The notes under the pieces are model-generated. The model did not search any database and was not told the origin of the DNA. It saw only the letters and a list, made by a program, of their open reading frames with translations. Positions 8,113 to 16,025 of a stretch of 64,000 bases of DNA are shown piece after piece. The stretch covers positions 1 through 64,000 of the forward strand of contig JAQWUD010000019.1 of the NCBI GenBank assembly GCA_029242325.1, written 5' to 3'. Position 1 is the first letter of the stretch. Each line of letters opens with the position of its first letter. The DNA comes from Luminiphilus sp. (GTDB lineage: Bacteria; Pseudomonadota; Gammaproteobacteria; Pseudomonadales; Halieaceae). The position numbers were made by a program, and so were the translations under genes.

Positions 8113-8853
8113 ATGACCACTTTGTATCTCATTGGCAATTGGAAGCAGCACGGCAGCAGGGCATCGATCGCAGCCTTTGCCAGTCAGTGGTCGTTCGAAG
8201 GCCATGAGCGCCTTGCAGTCGCTATTGCCCCTCCTTTTCCGTATATCGGTGAGTTGGGGGCGGCCCTGCCGAATTGTCTGCTGGCCGCCCAGGATTGCTC
8301 GATTCATGAGCAGGGAGCGCATACCGGAGAAGTGTCTGTGGGGATGCTTGCGGACGTAGGTTGCCGTTTTGTTTTGGTGGGGCACTCTGAGCGGCGCGTG
8401 CATCACGGTGAGACCGATGAATTGATTGGACGCAAGCTGGCTGCCGTGCAGGCCGCAGGACTGACTCCGGTACTGTGCGTCGGCGAAGACAGTGCGACGC
8501 GTGAGGCTGGGGACCAGAATCACGCAGTGCGGGCGCAGCTTGGCGGTGCATTGCCGGCTATCGCGTCACAGTTGTTGATTGCCTACGAGCCGGTGTGGGC
8601 GATTGGTACAGGACTGACGGCAACGCCTGATCAAGTGGATGACATGCATGCGGTGATCAAAGCCGAGGTCAACGCCTTATTGGGCGGAGACAGCGAAATT
8701 CCTGTTCTCTACGGGGGTAGCGTCATTCCCGAAACGGCCGAGGCATTATTCGGTTGCCCCCATGTCGATGGTGCGCTGGTGGGAGGAGCTTCACTAGACC
8801 CCGATTCATTTGCCGCAATAGCGCGATCTGCCCGCAATAGCTTGAGTGATTAA
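8113..8853 (+). CDS. tpiA: Triose-phosphate isomerase
   Basis: This 246-residue protein interconverts dihydroxyacetone phosphate and glyceraldehyde 3-phosphate. All catalytic residues are present: N9 and K11 in GNWK, H91 in VGHSERR and E159 in AYEPVWAIGTG, with the phosphate loop YGGSV and GALVGGASL at the end. Two conserved spots differ from most bacterial enzymes: GNWKQHGS in place of the usual GNWK(M/L)NGS, and AAQDCS in place of AAQN. It is not next to secG or the glycolytic genes; instead it is followed with one base between by a thiolase-like gene. It may be a second, diverged copy or the only one; the window cannot decide. Confidence 0.9.
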   Translation: MTTLYLIGNWKQHGSRASIAAFASQWSFEGHERLAVAIAPPFPYIGELGAALPNCLLAAQDCSIHEQGAHTGEVSVGMLADVGCRFVLVGHSERRVHHGETDELIGRKLAAVQAAGLTPVLCVGEDSATREAGDQNHAVRAQLGGALPAIASQLLIAYEPVWAIGTGLTATPDQVDDMHAVIKAEVNALLGGDSEIPVLYGGSVIPETAEALFGCPHVDGALVGGASLDPDSFAAIARSARNSLSD

Positions 8854-8854
8854 C

Positions 8855-10387
8855 ATGTCGATAGATCCCGATACGCCGGTTCTGCTGGGGGCTGGCCAGT
8901 TCACAGAGCATCTCGATGGTGACTTTGTTGGTCTCACCCCGGAAGAGCTGGCGGCCAAAGCCTGCGAAGCAGCCTTGAGCGACACGGGCGCCGGAGAGGC
9001 GGTTGCCGCGCAGATTGATCGCTTGGCTTGTGTCCGGTTATTCGCGCATTCGGTGCCCGAGCCGGTCGTGCCGGTCATTGCGCCGTTTGGTCGCAGTACC
9101 AGCCCGCCCCTTTCGATTTTGCGGAGTTTGTCGCTGCCCAACGCGACGGCGATCTATTCTCGAGCCTGCGGTGACGAGCCTCAGCGGCTGGTCTTTGAGA
9201 TGGGTGGCGCCATCTTGCGGGGTGAGATCCGCGGGGCCGTGATCTGCGGAGCAGAGGCCCTTGCAACCTCGCGACACTTGCAGCGGCAGGGCCTTTCTGC
9301 CGACTGGAGTGACGACCCGGTGGGAGAAACGGACGACCGTGGTGCCGGTATCGATCTGTTGTTTGATACCGAGCTGAATCGTCATGGCGCCTTCGCACCG
9401 GTCGATATTTACCCGCTACAGGAGCAGGTTCGGCGCAGTGAGCTCGGTCTGAGCAAAACGGAGTATCGCCAGCAGTTGGCAAAGCTCATGGCACATTTCG
9501 CGAACGTGGCGTCACATAATCCCTTCGCTATGTTTCGCGAGCCGATGACGGCTGATGAGATTGGGGAGGAATCACCCAAAAATCGTTTAATGGGGGATCC
9601 GCATCTCAAATCCATGGTGGCAAAGGATGGCGTAAACCAGGCGGCCGCGCTGGTTATCACGCGCTACGAGACCGCAGTGTCAATGGGGGTGGCTGATCGA
9701 GCCATTTACCTTCAGGGTCATGCAACGGGCTCTGAGCCTCAGGTATTGACCCGCCCCTCGTTGGGGCAGGCGGCTTCCATGACAGAGGCTTACCACACCG
9801 CGCTTGCCAGTGCCGGCGTGACGGCAGACCAGATTGCGGCCGCTGACTTGTATTCCTGCTTTCCCATCGCAGTGTGGGCGGCGATGGATGCCCTGGGCAT
9901 TGATTTGGGGGACCCGAGGCCACTGACCCTGACGGGCGGCCTGCCTTTTTTTGGGGGCCCGGGTAACAATTACTCTACCCATGGCATTGCCGAGATGGTG
10001 CGCTGGTTGCGCCAGCAATCAGAGCCCACAACCGGCATTGTGGGGGCTAATGGGGGCTATCTGTCCAAGCATGCGGTGGGCGTTTATGCCAACATCCCGG
10101 TTGATTTTCCGGTGCCTGCTGCGGAGGCCACCGCGGCTGAGGCTGTCGTGGTGGTGGCGGATCCGGAATCGGAGGGTGTGATCGAGAGCTATACCTTCCA
10201 GCGTCAGGCCGACAAGTCCCGTGCGATTGTGGTGGGCCGGCAAGTGTCTGATGGCCGCCGCTGGGTGGGTGTGGCTGATCCCGATGACGCGGACTTGCTC
10301 GCCTGGTTTGAGGCAGAAGACCCGCTCGGGGTGCGGGTAGAGGTGGTAGCCGGAGAGCGCAACGTTGTGCGCCGGCTAGCGGAATAA
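8855..10387 (+). CDS. Thiolase-like protein type 1 (TLP1) / acetyl-CoA acetyltransferase-like
   Basis: This 510-residue protein has a thiolase fold followed by an additional C-terminal beta-rich domain of roughly 80-90 residues (from about VIESYTFQRQAD), the layout of thiolase-like protein type 1. Family stretches include GAVICGAEAL, DLYSCFPIAVWAAMDALGI, LTGGLPFFGGPGNNYSTHG and GIVGANGGYLSKHAVGVY. The usual nucleophile motif of degradative thiolases is not evident (the region reads IYSRACGDEPQRLV), so the activity, thiolysis or another CoA-ester reaction, is uncertain. The ATG at 8855 follows the tpiA stop by one base, implying translational coupling. With the downstream SDR and crotonase it makes an acyl-CoA or steroid-chain degradation module. 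Confidence 0.8.
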   Translation: MSIDPDTPVLLGAGQFTEHLDGDFVGLTPEELAAKACEAALSDTGAGEAVAAQIDRLACVRLFAHSVPEPVVPVIAPFGRSTSPPLSILRSLSLPNATAIYSRACGDEPQRLVFEMGGAILRGEIRGAVICGAEALATSRHLQRQGLSADWSDDPVGETDDRGAGIDLLFDTELNRHGAFAPVDIYPLQEQVRRSELGLSKTEYRQQLAKLMAHFANVASHNPFAMFREPMTADEIGEESPKNRLMGDPHLKSMVAKDGVNQAAALVITRYETAVSMGVADRAIYLQGHATGSEPQVLTRPSLGQAASMTEAYHTALASAGVTADQIAAADLYSCFPIAVWAAMDALGIDLGDPRPLTLTGGLPFFGGPGNNYSTHGIAEMVRWLRQQSEPTTGIVGANGGYLSKHAVGVYANIPVDFPVPAAEATAAEAVVVVADPESEGVIESYTFQRQADKSRAIVVGRQVSDGRRWVGVADPDDADLLAWFEAEDPLGVRVEVVAGERNVVRRLAE

Positions 10388-10424
10388 ATTGTTTTTAATT
10401 TGATTGAGGAAAGGGAGTTAAAGC

Positions 10425-11198
10425 ATGGATATTAATGGGAAAGTTTCGGTCGTTACGGGCGGCGCTTCGGGAATTGGGCAAGCCGTATCGCGACGCATTG
10501 CGGCGGCCGGCGGCAAGGTCGTGGTCTTTGACCTGAATGAAGATGCCGGACAGGCAATGGTGGCTGAATTGGGGGCGGGCAACTGCGTTTTTGCCAACGT
10601 GAATGTCGTCGATGAAGCCTCAGCCAAAGCGGGTATTGATGCTGCGGTGGCCGCTTTTGACACGATCCATGTCAACGTGAACTGCGCGGGGATTGGCAAT
10701 GCGGCCAAAACACTCGGTCGTGACGGCCCCTTCCCCATGGATGTCTGGAGCAAGGTCATTGCTGTCAACTTAACGGGCACTTTTAATGTTTTGCGCCTCT
10801 GCGCCGAGGTGATGGCGAAAAATGACCCCGTGACGGATGACGGTTCCCGCGGTGTGATTATCAATACCGCATCAGTCGCCGCCTACGAGGGCCAGATGGG
10901 CCAAGCCGCTTACAGCGCGAGTAAAGGCGGTATTGTGGGTATGACGCTTCCCATCGCGCGAGACCTGTCCAATGTGGGCATTCGCGTCAACACGATTGTT
11001 CCCGGCTTGATTAATACGCCGCTTTTTAACGGGTTGACGCCTGAATTTGTCGAGTCGTTGTCTCAATCGGTGCTGTATCCCAAGCGTCTGGGTCGCCCCG
11101 AGGAAATTGCGCAACTCGCGACCGCGATTATCGATAATGACTACATCAATGGTGAATGTATCCGCATGGATGGCGGCATTCGAATGCAGCCGCGATAA
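10425..11198 (+). CDS. SDR-family 3-hydroxyacyl-CoA dehydrogenase (HSD10-like)
   Basis: This 257-residue classical short-chain dehydrogenase has the nucleotide motif TGGASGIG (11-18), an acidic residue after beta-2 (VFDLNED), which favours NAD, and NCAGIG (86-91). The catalytic set is S150, Y163 and K167 in a Y-x3-K arrangement. The inserted GRDGPFPMDVWSKVIAVNLTG and the end INGECIRMDGGIRM resemble type-2 3-hydroxyacyl-CoA dehydrogenases (17-beta-HSD10). It would oxidise 3-hydroxyacyl-CoA to 3-ketoacyl-CoA, the step after the crotonase encoded next and before thiolysis. A strong AAGGGAG ribosome site precedes the ATG. It lies 37 bp after the thiolase-like gene and 13 bp before the crotonase gene, in one probable operon. 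Confidence 0.85.
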   Translation: MDINGKVSVVTGGASGIGQAVSRRIAAAGGKVVVFDLNEDAGQAMVAELGAGNCVFANVNVVDEASAKAGIDAAVAAFDTIHVNVNCAGIGNAAKTLGRDGPFPMDVWSKVIAVNLTGTFNVLRLCAEVMAKNDPVTDDGSRGVIINTASVAAYEGQMGQAAYSASKGGIVGMTLPIARDLSNVGIRVNTIVPGLINTPLFNGLTPEFVESLSQSVLYPKRLGRPEEIAQLATAIIDNDYINGECIRMDGGIRMQPR

Positions 11199-11211
11199 CA
11201 GGAGCACTAAC

Positions 11212-11982
11212 ATGACAGAAGAAGCAACTGTACTGACGAACGATGTGGACGGTGTCCTGATTATCACGATCAACCGGCCAAAAGCCAAAAACGCGGTGAA
11301 TCTTTCTGTGGCGCAGGGCATCGCAGCGGCTCTGGACCGGCTCGATAACGATGATGCTTTGCGCGTCGGGGTTCTCACCGGAGCCGGAGGCACATTTTGC
11401 GCTGGCATGGACCTGAAGGCTTTCGTCTCGGGCGAGTTCCCGCAGATTGAGGGTCGAGGATTTGGTGGCATGACAGAGCGCTCGGCGGATAAGCCGCTGA
11501 TTGCTGCAGTAGAAGGTTATGCCCTGGCGGGGGGCTGTGAGTTGGCCATTGCGTGTGATCTGATCGTCGCAGCGGAGAACGCGAAATTTGGCATTCCTGA
11601 AGTGAAGCGCGGGCTCGTTGCCGCCGCTGGTGGCTTGGTGAGACTCCCCTCGCAGATTCCCTATCGCGTCGCAATGGAACTTGCGTTGACCGGGGAATTT
11701 ATGGGGGCGGAGCGCGCGATGTCGATGGGGCTGATCAACCAGTTGACTGCGCCAGGTGATGCACTGGCGACAGCCCGTTCCCTGGCGGCGCAGATCGCCG
11801 AAAACGGCCCGATGGCGGTCAGAGTCAGTAAAGCGATTATCAAGGCATCGCGAGATTGGAGTGGCGACGAGACTTTTACGAATCAGCACGCGCTCACCCA
11901 GCCGGTTTTCACCAGTGAAGATGCGATTGAGGGCGCTACCGCCTTTGCAGAAAAGCGGAAGCCTGAGTGGAAAGGTCGCTAG
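11212..11982 (+). CDS. Crotonase-family enoyl-CoA hydratase
   Basis: This 256-residue protein has the crotonase CoA-binding and oxyanion-hole segments GAGGTFCAGMDLKAF and GYALAGGCELAIACD. Both glutamates used by hydratases are present, in GGCELA and in GIPEVKRGLVAAAGG, so true enoyl-CoA hydratase activity is likely. The start ATG at 11212 has AGGAG eight bases upstream; the open frame reads further back into the SDR gene and was trimmed. It completes the hydratase, dehydrogenase and thiolase-like set of this operon, which would shorten an acyl-CoA side chain in the cytoplasm. The actual substrate (fatty, branched or ring-derived acyl-CoA) is not visible. Confidence 0.88.
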   Translation: MTEEATVLTNDVDGVLIITINRPKAKNAVNLSVAQGIAAALDRLDNDDALRVGVLTGAGGTFCAGMDLKAFVSGEFPQIEGRGFGGMTERSADKPLIAAVEGYALAGGCELAIACDLIVAAENAKFGIPEVKRGLVAAAGGLVRLPSQIPYRVAMELALTGEFMGAERAMSMGLINQLTAPGDALATARSLAAQIAENGPMAVRVSKAIIKASRDWSGDETFTNQHALTQPVFTSEDAIEGATAFAEKRKPEWKGR

Positions 11983-12051
11983 CGAGCGGCGCCTCGATAA
12001 TCTGTTTGCCTGTTGAATCTGCGATTTAGGGCTGGAATGGAGAGCGGTGAC

Positions 12052-13164
12052 ATGAGTGAGGGCGATCTCAGCAATTTGCGCAAGGTGTTGGCTCGTGACT
12101 TGATGCAGGTTTACATTCGCCTGCTCCTGCTGATGGGGGTGGTGTGGTTCTGTGTGCAGACCTTTTCACCATTCCTCCCATTGATGTTGTGGGCACTTAT
12201 CCTTGCCGTATCGCTGCATCCATTCAACCAGTGGCTAGCTGCACGCCTCAACCTGAGGAAGGGGCTGTCAGCGGGGTTGTTTGTGCTGGTGAGTCTGATC
12301 CTGATTGGCACGCCCACGGTTCTACTAGCTGTCTCCATGGCTGAGCATGTACGCGACTGGGCTATTTTCCTTGGTGAACATGGTGGCTCGATTCCAGAGG
12401 CCAATCCCGAGGTGTCAAATTGGCCGCTCATCGGGCCTGCGCTATTTAACCTGTGGCAAGCAGCGCACCAGGATCTCGTGTCGGTGGCACAGATGGTGCA
12501 GCCGCAATTGATGTCAGCGGGCAAGGCGATGTTGGGAGCCGTGGCTAACACCATGCTGGCTTTGGTGCTCTTTTTTCTTGCCCTCATCATCTCTGGTTTT
12601 ATGATGGCCAGCGCCGATCGAGGTGCCACGCAGGTCGCCCATTTATTCAATACGTTTGCCGACAAGCAACGCGGAGCAGAGCTGCAAGCGCTGATGGTGG
12701 CCACGATTCGCTCGGTCTCCAATGGCGTCGTTGGCGTGGCGTTTTTACAGGCATTGGCTTTAGGCGTCGGCTTTTTGGCGCTGGGGGTGCCCGCGGCGGG
12801 CGTGCTGGCCATGGTGGTGCTGTTCCTCGGCGTGCTACAGCTGCCATCCGCCCTTGTGGTTTTTCCCGCTATAGCCTGGCTTTGGCTGGGAGGCGAGAGT
12901 GCCACCTGGGCCGCTGGGTTTGGCACCGCTTATCTCCTGGCTGCCGGCATGGCGGATGGCCTTTTGAAACCTTACCTGCTGGGGCGCGGCGTGGAGACGC
13001 CCATGCCCATCGTTCTGATCGGTGTGCTCGGTGGCATGGCGGCAGAGGGCTTGATCGGCTTGTTTGTGGGGGCAGTCATGCTCTCGGTTGGTTATAAGCT
13101 CTTGTCGTCATGGGTGGATCACAGCCTGTCCGAGAGTGATGAACTAGAGCAATCAAGCTCGTAA
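12052..13164 (+). CDS. AI-2E/PerM-family membrane permease
   Basis: This protein of about 370 residues has the PerM/YdiK/TqsA layout. Paired N-terminal membrane helices (VYIRLLLLMGVVWFCVQTF and FLPLMLWALILAVSLHPF) and a third (GLSAGLFVLVSLILIGTPTV) precede a soluble amphipathic stretch. A C-terminal group of helices follows, with the family motifs ANTMLALVLFFLALIISGFM and PMPIVLIGVLGGMAAEGLIG. Members are inner-membrane exporters, of autoinducer-2 or of sodium in some cases; substrate prediction from the family alone is unsafe. Two ATGs fit: 12052 has GGAG nine bases upstream, while 12037 has AGGG. I use 12052. It is 69 bp after the crotonase gene and its functional link to that operon is not obvious. 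Confidence 0.82.
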   Translation: MSEGDLSNLRKVLARDLMQVYIRLLLLMGVVWFCVQTFSPFLPLMLWALILAVSLHPFNQWLAARLNLRKGLSAGLFVLVSLILIGTPTVLLAVSMAEHVRDWAIFLGEHGGSIPEANPEVSNWPLIGPALFNLWQAAHQDLVSVAQMVQPQLMSAGKAMLGAVANTMLALVLFFLALIISGFMMASADRGATQVAHLFNTFADKQRGAELQALMVATIRSVSNGVVGVAFLQALALGVGFLALGVPAAGVLAMVVLFLGVLQLPSALVVFPAIAWLWLGGESATWAAGFGTAYLLAAGMADGLLKPYLLGRGVETPMPIVLIGVLGGMAAEGLIGLFVGAVMLSVGYKLLSSWVDHSLSESDELEQSSS

Positions 13165-13193
13165 ACACCGCTGCAGACGTGCACAGAAGCACC

Positions 13194-13217
13194 GACCATT
13201 GCTGTGTGGCAATGGTC
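13194..13217 (+). other. Strong inverted repeat after the permease gene
   Basis: GACCATTGC (13194-13202) and GCAATGGTC (13209-13217) form a perfect nine-base-pair stem with a six-base loop. The sequence that follows is TGTGTTCCTG, not a clean T-run, so it is a weak candidate for an intrinsic terminator and may instead be a 3'-end stabilising hairpin or a regulator site for the downstream esterase gene, whose ATG is 53 bp away. Confidence 0.5.
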
Positions 13218-13270
13218 TGTGTTCCTGCGACTTGCGTATTCTCTTTGGAAGTCATTCAGAGTAGCAACAC

Positions 13271-15064
13271 ATGTTTGAGTCATTGACCAGAGGATCGCTC
13301 GGCGCGATGATTTTGCTCGTCTGTTGGTCGTGCACCGTGACTGAGCAAGCAGCCATGGAGGGGTCCGTAGTGACCTCCAGCGGACGGGTGAAGCCTGAAG
13401 CAGGTCCTGAGGCTTCGGTGAAGTACCGCGACGTTCCCTTTGCGCAGCCGCCTGTGGGCGAGGGGAGATGGTCGGCGCCGGTATCCTTTGATACACCTGA
13501 GCACGAGATTGCGCCATTGCAGGAGCCTGTGATGTGCCCTCAGCCGCAAAGCATGACCTCGGGAGGCGCAGAGGGTGACTACCTCGGAGATGAGGATTGC
13601 TTATACCTCGATATCTACGCGCCAGGGCCGGCATCGATTATTAGTGACCTGCCCGTCATGGTGTGGATTCATGGTGGTAGCAATGTCAGCGGGTATAAAG
13701 GAACGTATGATTTTTCACGGTTAGCCGCTCGTCAAAAAGTAATCGTTGTCGTCATCAATTATCGATTGGGTCCGTTTGGATGGTTCGTGCATCCGGCATT
13801 AAACGGCGCCAATTTGGCCTCGCCGGCGCTGGCCAATTTCGGCACTCTGGATATGATTGAGGCCCTTCGCTGGACGCAATCCAACATCGAACGGTTTGGC
13901 GGTAATCCGGATAACGTGACGGTATTTGGCGAAAGTGCGGGCGGCAGAAATGTTTTTAGCCTGCTGGCCTCGCCGTTAGCCGAGGGATTGTTTCATCGTG
14001 CTATTGCACAGTCAGGCCACGTCAGAAGCGTGACGCCGGCTCAGGCTTACAATGCCGAGCGGCGCTTTTTGAGAGTGGACAGGGGCGGCTGGGAGGTTAC
14101 TCAGGCACTGGAGCTCGATCAGGCGACTGTTGATGCTGCGGCATTGCGCGCGGTATCGATGGAGCGCTTACTGCGCGCTTATTTCGAGCTTGAGGAGGAC
14201 CATATTCAACCAGCAATCGTCAACGACGGGATCGTGATCCCGGAAGCCGGCGTGTTGGCGGCGCTGGCTGATACCGATCTTGCCAAGCAGGTGCCCGTGA
14301 TGGCAGGTACGACTCGAGATGAAATTACGCTCTGGTTAGGGCTCAGCCGATATTTCGTTGATGTCAGCTATCCATTCACCAAGGCCTTACCCGCCAAACT
14401 GAGGATTAAGAATCCGCCTCTCTATCGATTTTGGGTAGAAATGCGTTCACGGGGGTGGAAGCTTGGTGCTGTTGATAACCCGTTTGCGGCGATGGAAACG
14501 GGGGGTTATAGCGAGTTGTATGCGTACCGATACGATTGGGACGAGCAGCCAGATAATTACTTCGTCCGCTTTTCGGAGCTGTTGGGCGCTTCACATGCGA
14601 GCGAAATTGCGTTTGTAATGGGTGCGCCAATGTACGGCACCATCGGCAACTTTATGTATCCCGATAGCGATTCAGCCCGAGAGATGACCGATACCATGAT
14701 GGCAGTATGGGGATCCTTTGCTCGCGATGGCGTCCCACAACTGCCAGATGGCACTGCATGGCCACGTTACAGTGCTGAAGAGCCCGCCTTCATGAAGCTC
14801 GATGTCGGCGATGCTCTGGGGATGAGCGATGACGTGCCCGATTTGGCGGCATTATTGGATCGAGTGGCCAAAACCGAGGTGCTAAATGAGGTGCAGCAGT
14901 GTCTGCTCGTGTGGGAATTGCTCACAGCGGTGGGTATTCCGAATTATGAGGCCTACGGGCAATGGCAAGATGCACGTTGTGCTGCCGTTGATCCTCCCGC
15001 AGAAAAACGCCGTGTTCGGGAGGCGATCGAAGCGGAGCATGGCAGTGTCTATTTTTCGGGTTGA
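13271..15064 (+). CDS. Type-B carboxylesterase/lipase family protein, exported
   Basis: This 597-residue alpha/beta hydrolase belongs to the cholinesterase-like carboxylesterase family. The oxyanion region VMVWIHGGSNVSGY, the nucleophile S222 in FGESAGGRN, the acid E351 in GTTRDEITLW and H442 in GASHASEIAF make a complete triad. EDCLYLDIY and RWTQSNIERFGGNPDNVT are further family signatures. The N-terminus is a hydrophobic export signal ending in VCWSC, possibly a degenerate lipobox, so the enzyme is probably periplasmic or a lipoprotein. It would hydrolyse carboxylic esters outside the cytoplasm, perhaps supplying substrates to the acyl-CoA genes upstream. Substrate specificity cannot be read. 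Confidence 0.88.
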   Translation: MFESLTRGSLGAMILLVCWSCTVTEQAAMEGSVVTSSGRVKPEAGPEASVKYRDVPFAQPPVGEGRWSAPVSFDTPEHEIAPLQEPVMCPQPQSMTSGGAEGDYLGDEDCLYLDIYAPGPASIISDLPVMVWIHGGSNVSGYKGTYDFSRLAARQKVIVVVINYRLGPFGWFVHPALNGANLASPALANFGTLDMIEALRWTQSNIERFGGNPDNVTVFGESAGGRNVFSLLASPLAEGLFHRAIAQSGHVRSVTPAQAYNAERRFLRVDRGGWEVTQALELDQATVDAAALRAVSMERLLRAYFELEEDHIQPAIVNDGIVIPEAGVLAALADTDLAKQVPVMAGTTRDEITLWLGLSRYFVDVSYPFTKALPAKLRIKNPPLYRFWVEMRSRGWKLGAVDNPFAAMETGGYSELYAYRYDWDEQPDNYFVRFSELLGASHASEIAFVMGAPMYGTIGNFMYPDSDSAREMTDTMMAVWGSFARDGVPQLPDGTAWPRYSAEEPAFMKLDVGDALGMSDDVPDLAALLDRVAKTEVLNEVQQCLLVWELLTAVGIPNYEAYGQWQDARCAAVDPPAEKRRVREAIEAEHGSVYFSG

Positions 15065-15095
15065 GCAATAAGGGTGTCACGGCGTTGCTCCTGAA

Positions 15096-15713
15096 ATGAA
15101 CGTCGTTGTGGCTATCGCTGGTGGGTCGGGAAGTGGCAAATCGACGCTCGCCGAGAGTTTGCTCAGTGTTCTTGGGCCTGAGCGAGTCGCTGTGTTGCCG
15201 ATCGACGCTTATTACCATGACCTGTCCCAGCTCGATTCCGAAGCTCGCGAAAAAGTTAATTTTGATCACCCGGATGCGCTGGATCTGGCGTTGTTCGCGT
15301 CTCATGTTGCCGGATTGCGAGAGGGCAGGCCGGTCCAGTGCCCCGCCTATGAGTTTACGACGCACTGCCGGTTGCACTATTCGATCACGGTGCAACCCCA
15401 GTCCTGCATTGTGGTGGAGGGTATTCTGGTCGCTGCTACTCAGGAGCTTCGTGCGCTCTATGATGAGCTGATCTACGTCGATACTGACGCGCAGGTGCGG
15501 TGGCCCAGACGCTTGCGTCGGGATCAGGTTGAACGGGGCCGTGACAGGCAGTCGATTGAGCTATTTTGGGCGCGTGCCGAAGGGACATTCAGAGAGTGGG
15601 GGTGCCGAGCAAAGGACTATGCTGACCTCGTCATTCGGGGCGATCAGCCCACGGAGGCAATGGTAGCAACGCTGCTCGCACACGTGGGAGAGCGGCTACT
15701 GGACTTGGATTAG
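15096..15713 (+). CDS. Uridine kinase-like P-loop kinase
   Basis: This 205-residue protein has the uridine kinase/phosphoribulokinase family layout. A P-loop GGSGSGKST at 9-17 is followed by DAYYHDLS, NFDHPDALD, PAYEFTTHCR and IVVEGILVA. These match uridine kinase Udk, which phosphorylates uridine and cytidine with GTP or ATP in pyrimidine salvage. After about residue 140 the sequence (RRLRRDQVERGRDRQSIELFW) keeps the lid region RxxRRDxxERGR. It begins 31 bp after the esterase gene and converges on the HNH gene with a 28-bp gap. I leave the symbol blank because family members outside close relatives can act on other small molecules. Confidence 0.85.
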   Translation: MNVVVAIAGGSGSGKSTLAESLLSVLGPERVAVLPIDAYYHDLSQLDSEAREKVNFDHPDALDLALFASHVAGLREGRPVQCPAYEFTTHCRLHYSITVQPQSCIVVEGILVAATQELRALYDELIYVDTDAQVRWPRRLRRDQVERGRDRQSIELFWARAEGTFREWGCRAKDYADLVIRGDQPTEAMVATLLAHVGERLLDLD

Positions 15714-15741
15714 CGGTCCCCGGGGCGGGCGTGAGGCGGCT

Positions 15742-16017
15742 CTACTGCTCTCGTTGTTTTGCAGCCCATCCGAAGTGTTTTGACAGCGCTTCGTCCTGCG
15801 ACAGAGCCGCTAACGAGTTGAAGTTCCTGGCAAGGGTCATCTCATCGTATTGGCGATGAATAGCGCGGTGACAGAGTCGACAAATCCGAATACCCGCCTG
15901 TAATCGCGCTTTGCTGTAGTGGCGCCTAAAGTGCGCACGGCGGTGCACCTTTTTGGGTATCAAGTGGTGGAAAGTGAGAGGGGCAGGCCGCCGACAGCAG
16001 GCACAGGTTTCGGCCAT
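15742..16017 (-). CDS. Small HNH-type nuclease-like protein
   Basis: This 91-residue protein is little more than one HNH/beta-beta-alpha metal domain. C5 and C8 (in CACC) and C46/C49 (CRLC) form the zinc pairs, the HH at 17-18 is the catalytic histidine pair, and H50 and H54 follow in HRAIH. Basic residues crowd 23-38 (HRRAHFRRHYSKAR). Stand-alone HNH proteins of this size occur widely in bacterial chromosomes; their role is usually unknown. Its start is eight bases after the stop of the glutathione-peroxidase-like gene on the same strand, so it is probably the last gene of that operon. There is no sign of a restriction or toxin partner beside it. Confidence 0.75.
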   Translation of the reverse strand: MAETCACCRRPAPLTFHHLIPKKVHRRAHFRRHYSKARLQAGIRICRLCHRAIHRQYDEMTLARNFNSLAALSQDEALSKHFGWAAKQREQ

Positions 16018-16025
16018 TGTCCCAA

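Noticed and set aside
11146-11889. A 247-codon minus-strand open frame opposite the SDR and crotonase genes
   Set aside because: The plus-strand proteins keep all catalytic residues; the antisense product has no recognisable domain and no ribosome site.
12111-12926. A 271-codon minus-strand open frame opposite the permease gene
   Set aside because: Composition is that expected from the complement of membrane-helix codons; no motif.
15742-16017. The HNH protein as part of a defence or toxin system
   Set aside because: No partner methylase, helicase, immunity gene or mobile-element signature lies beside it; it sits at the end of a metabolic gene cluster.
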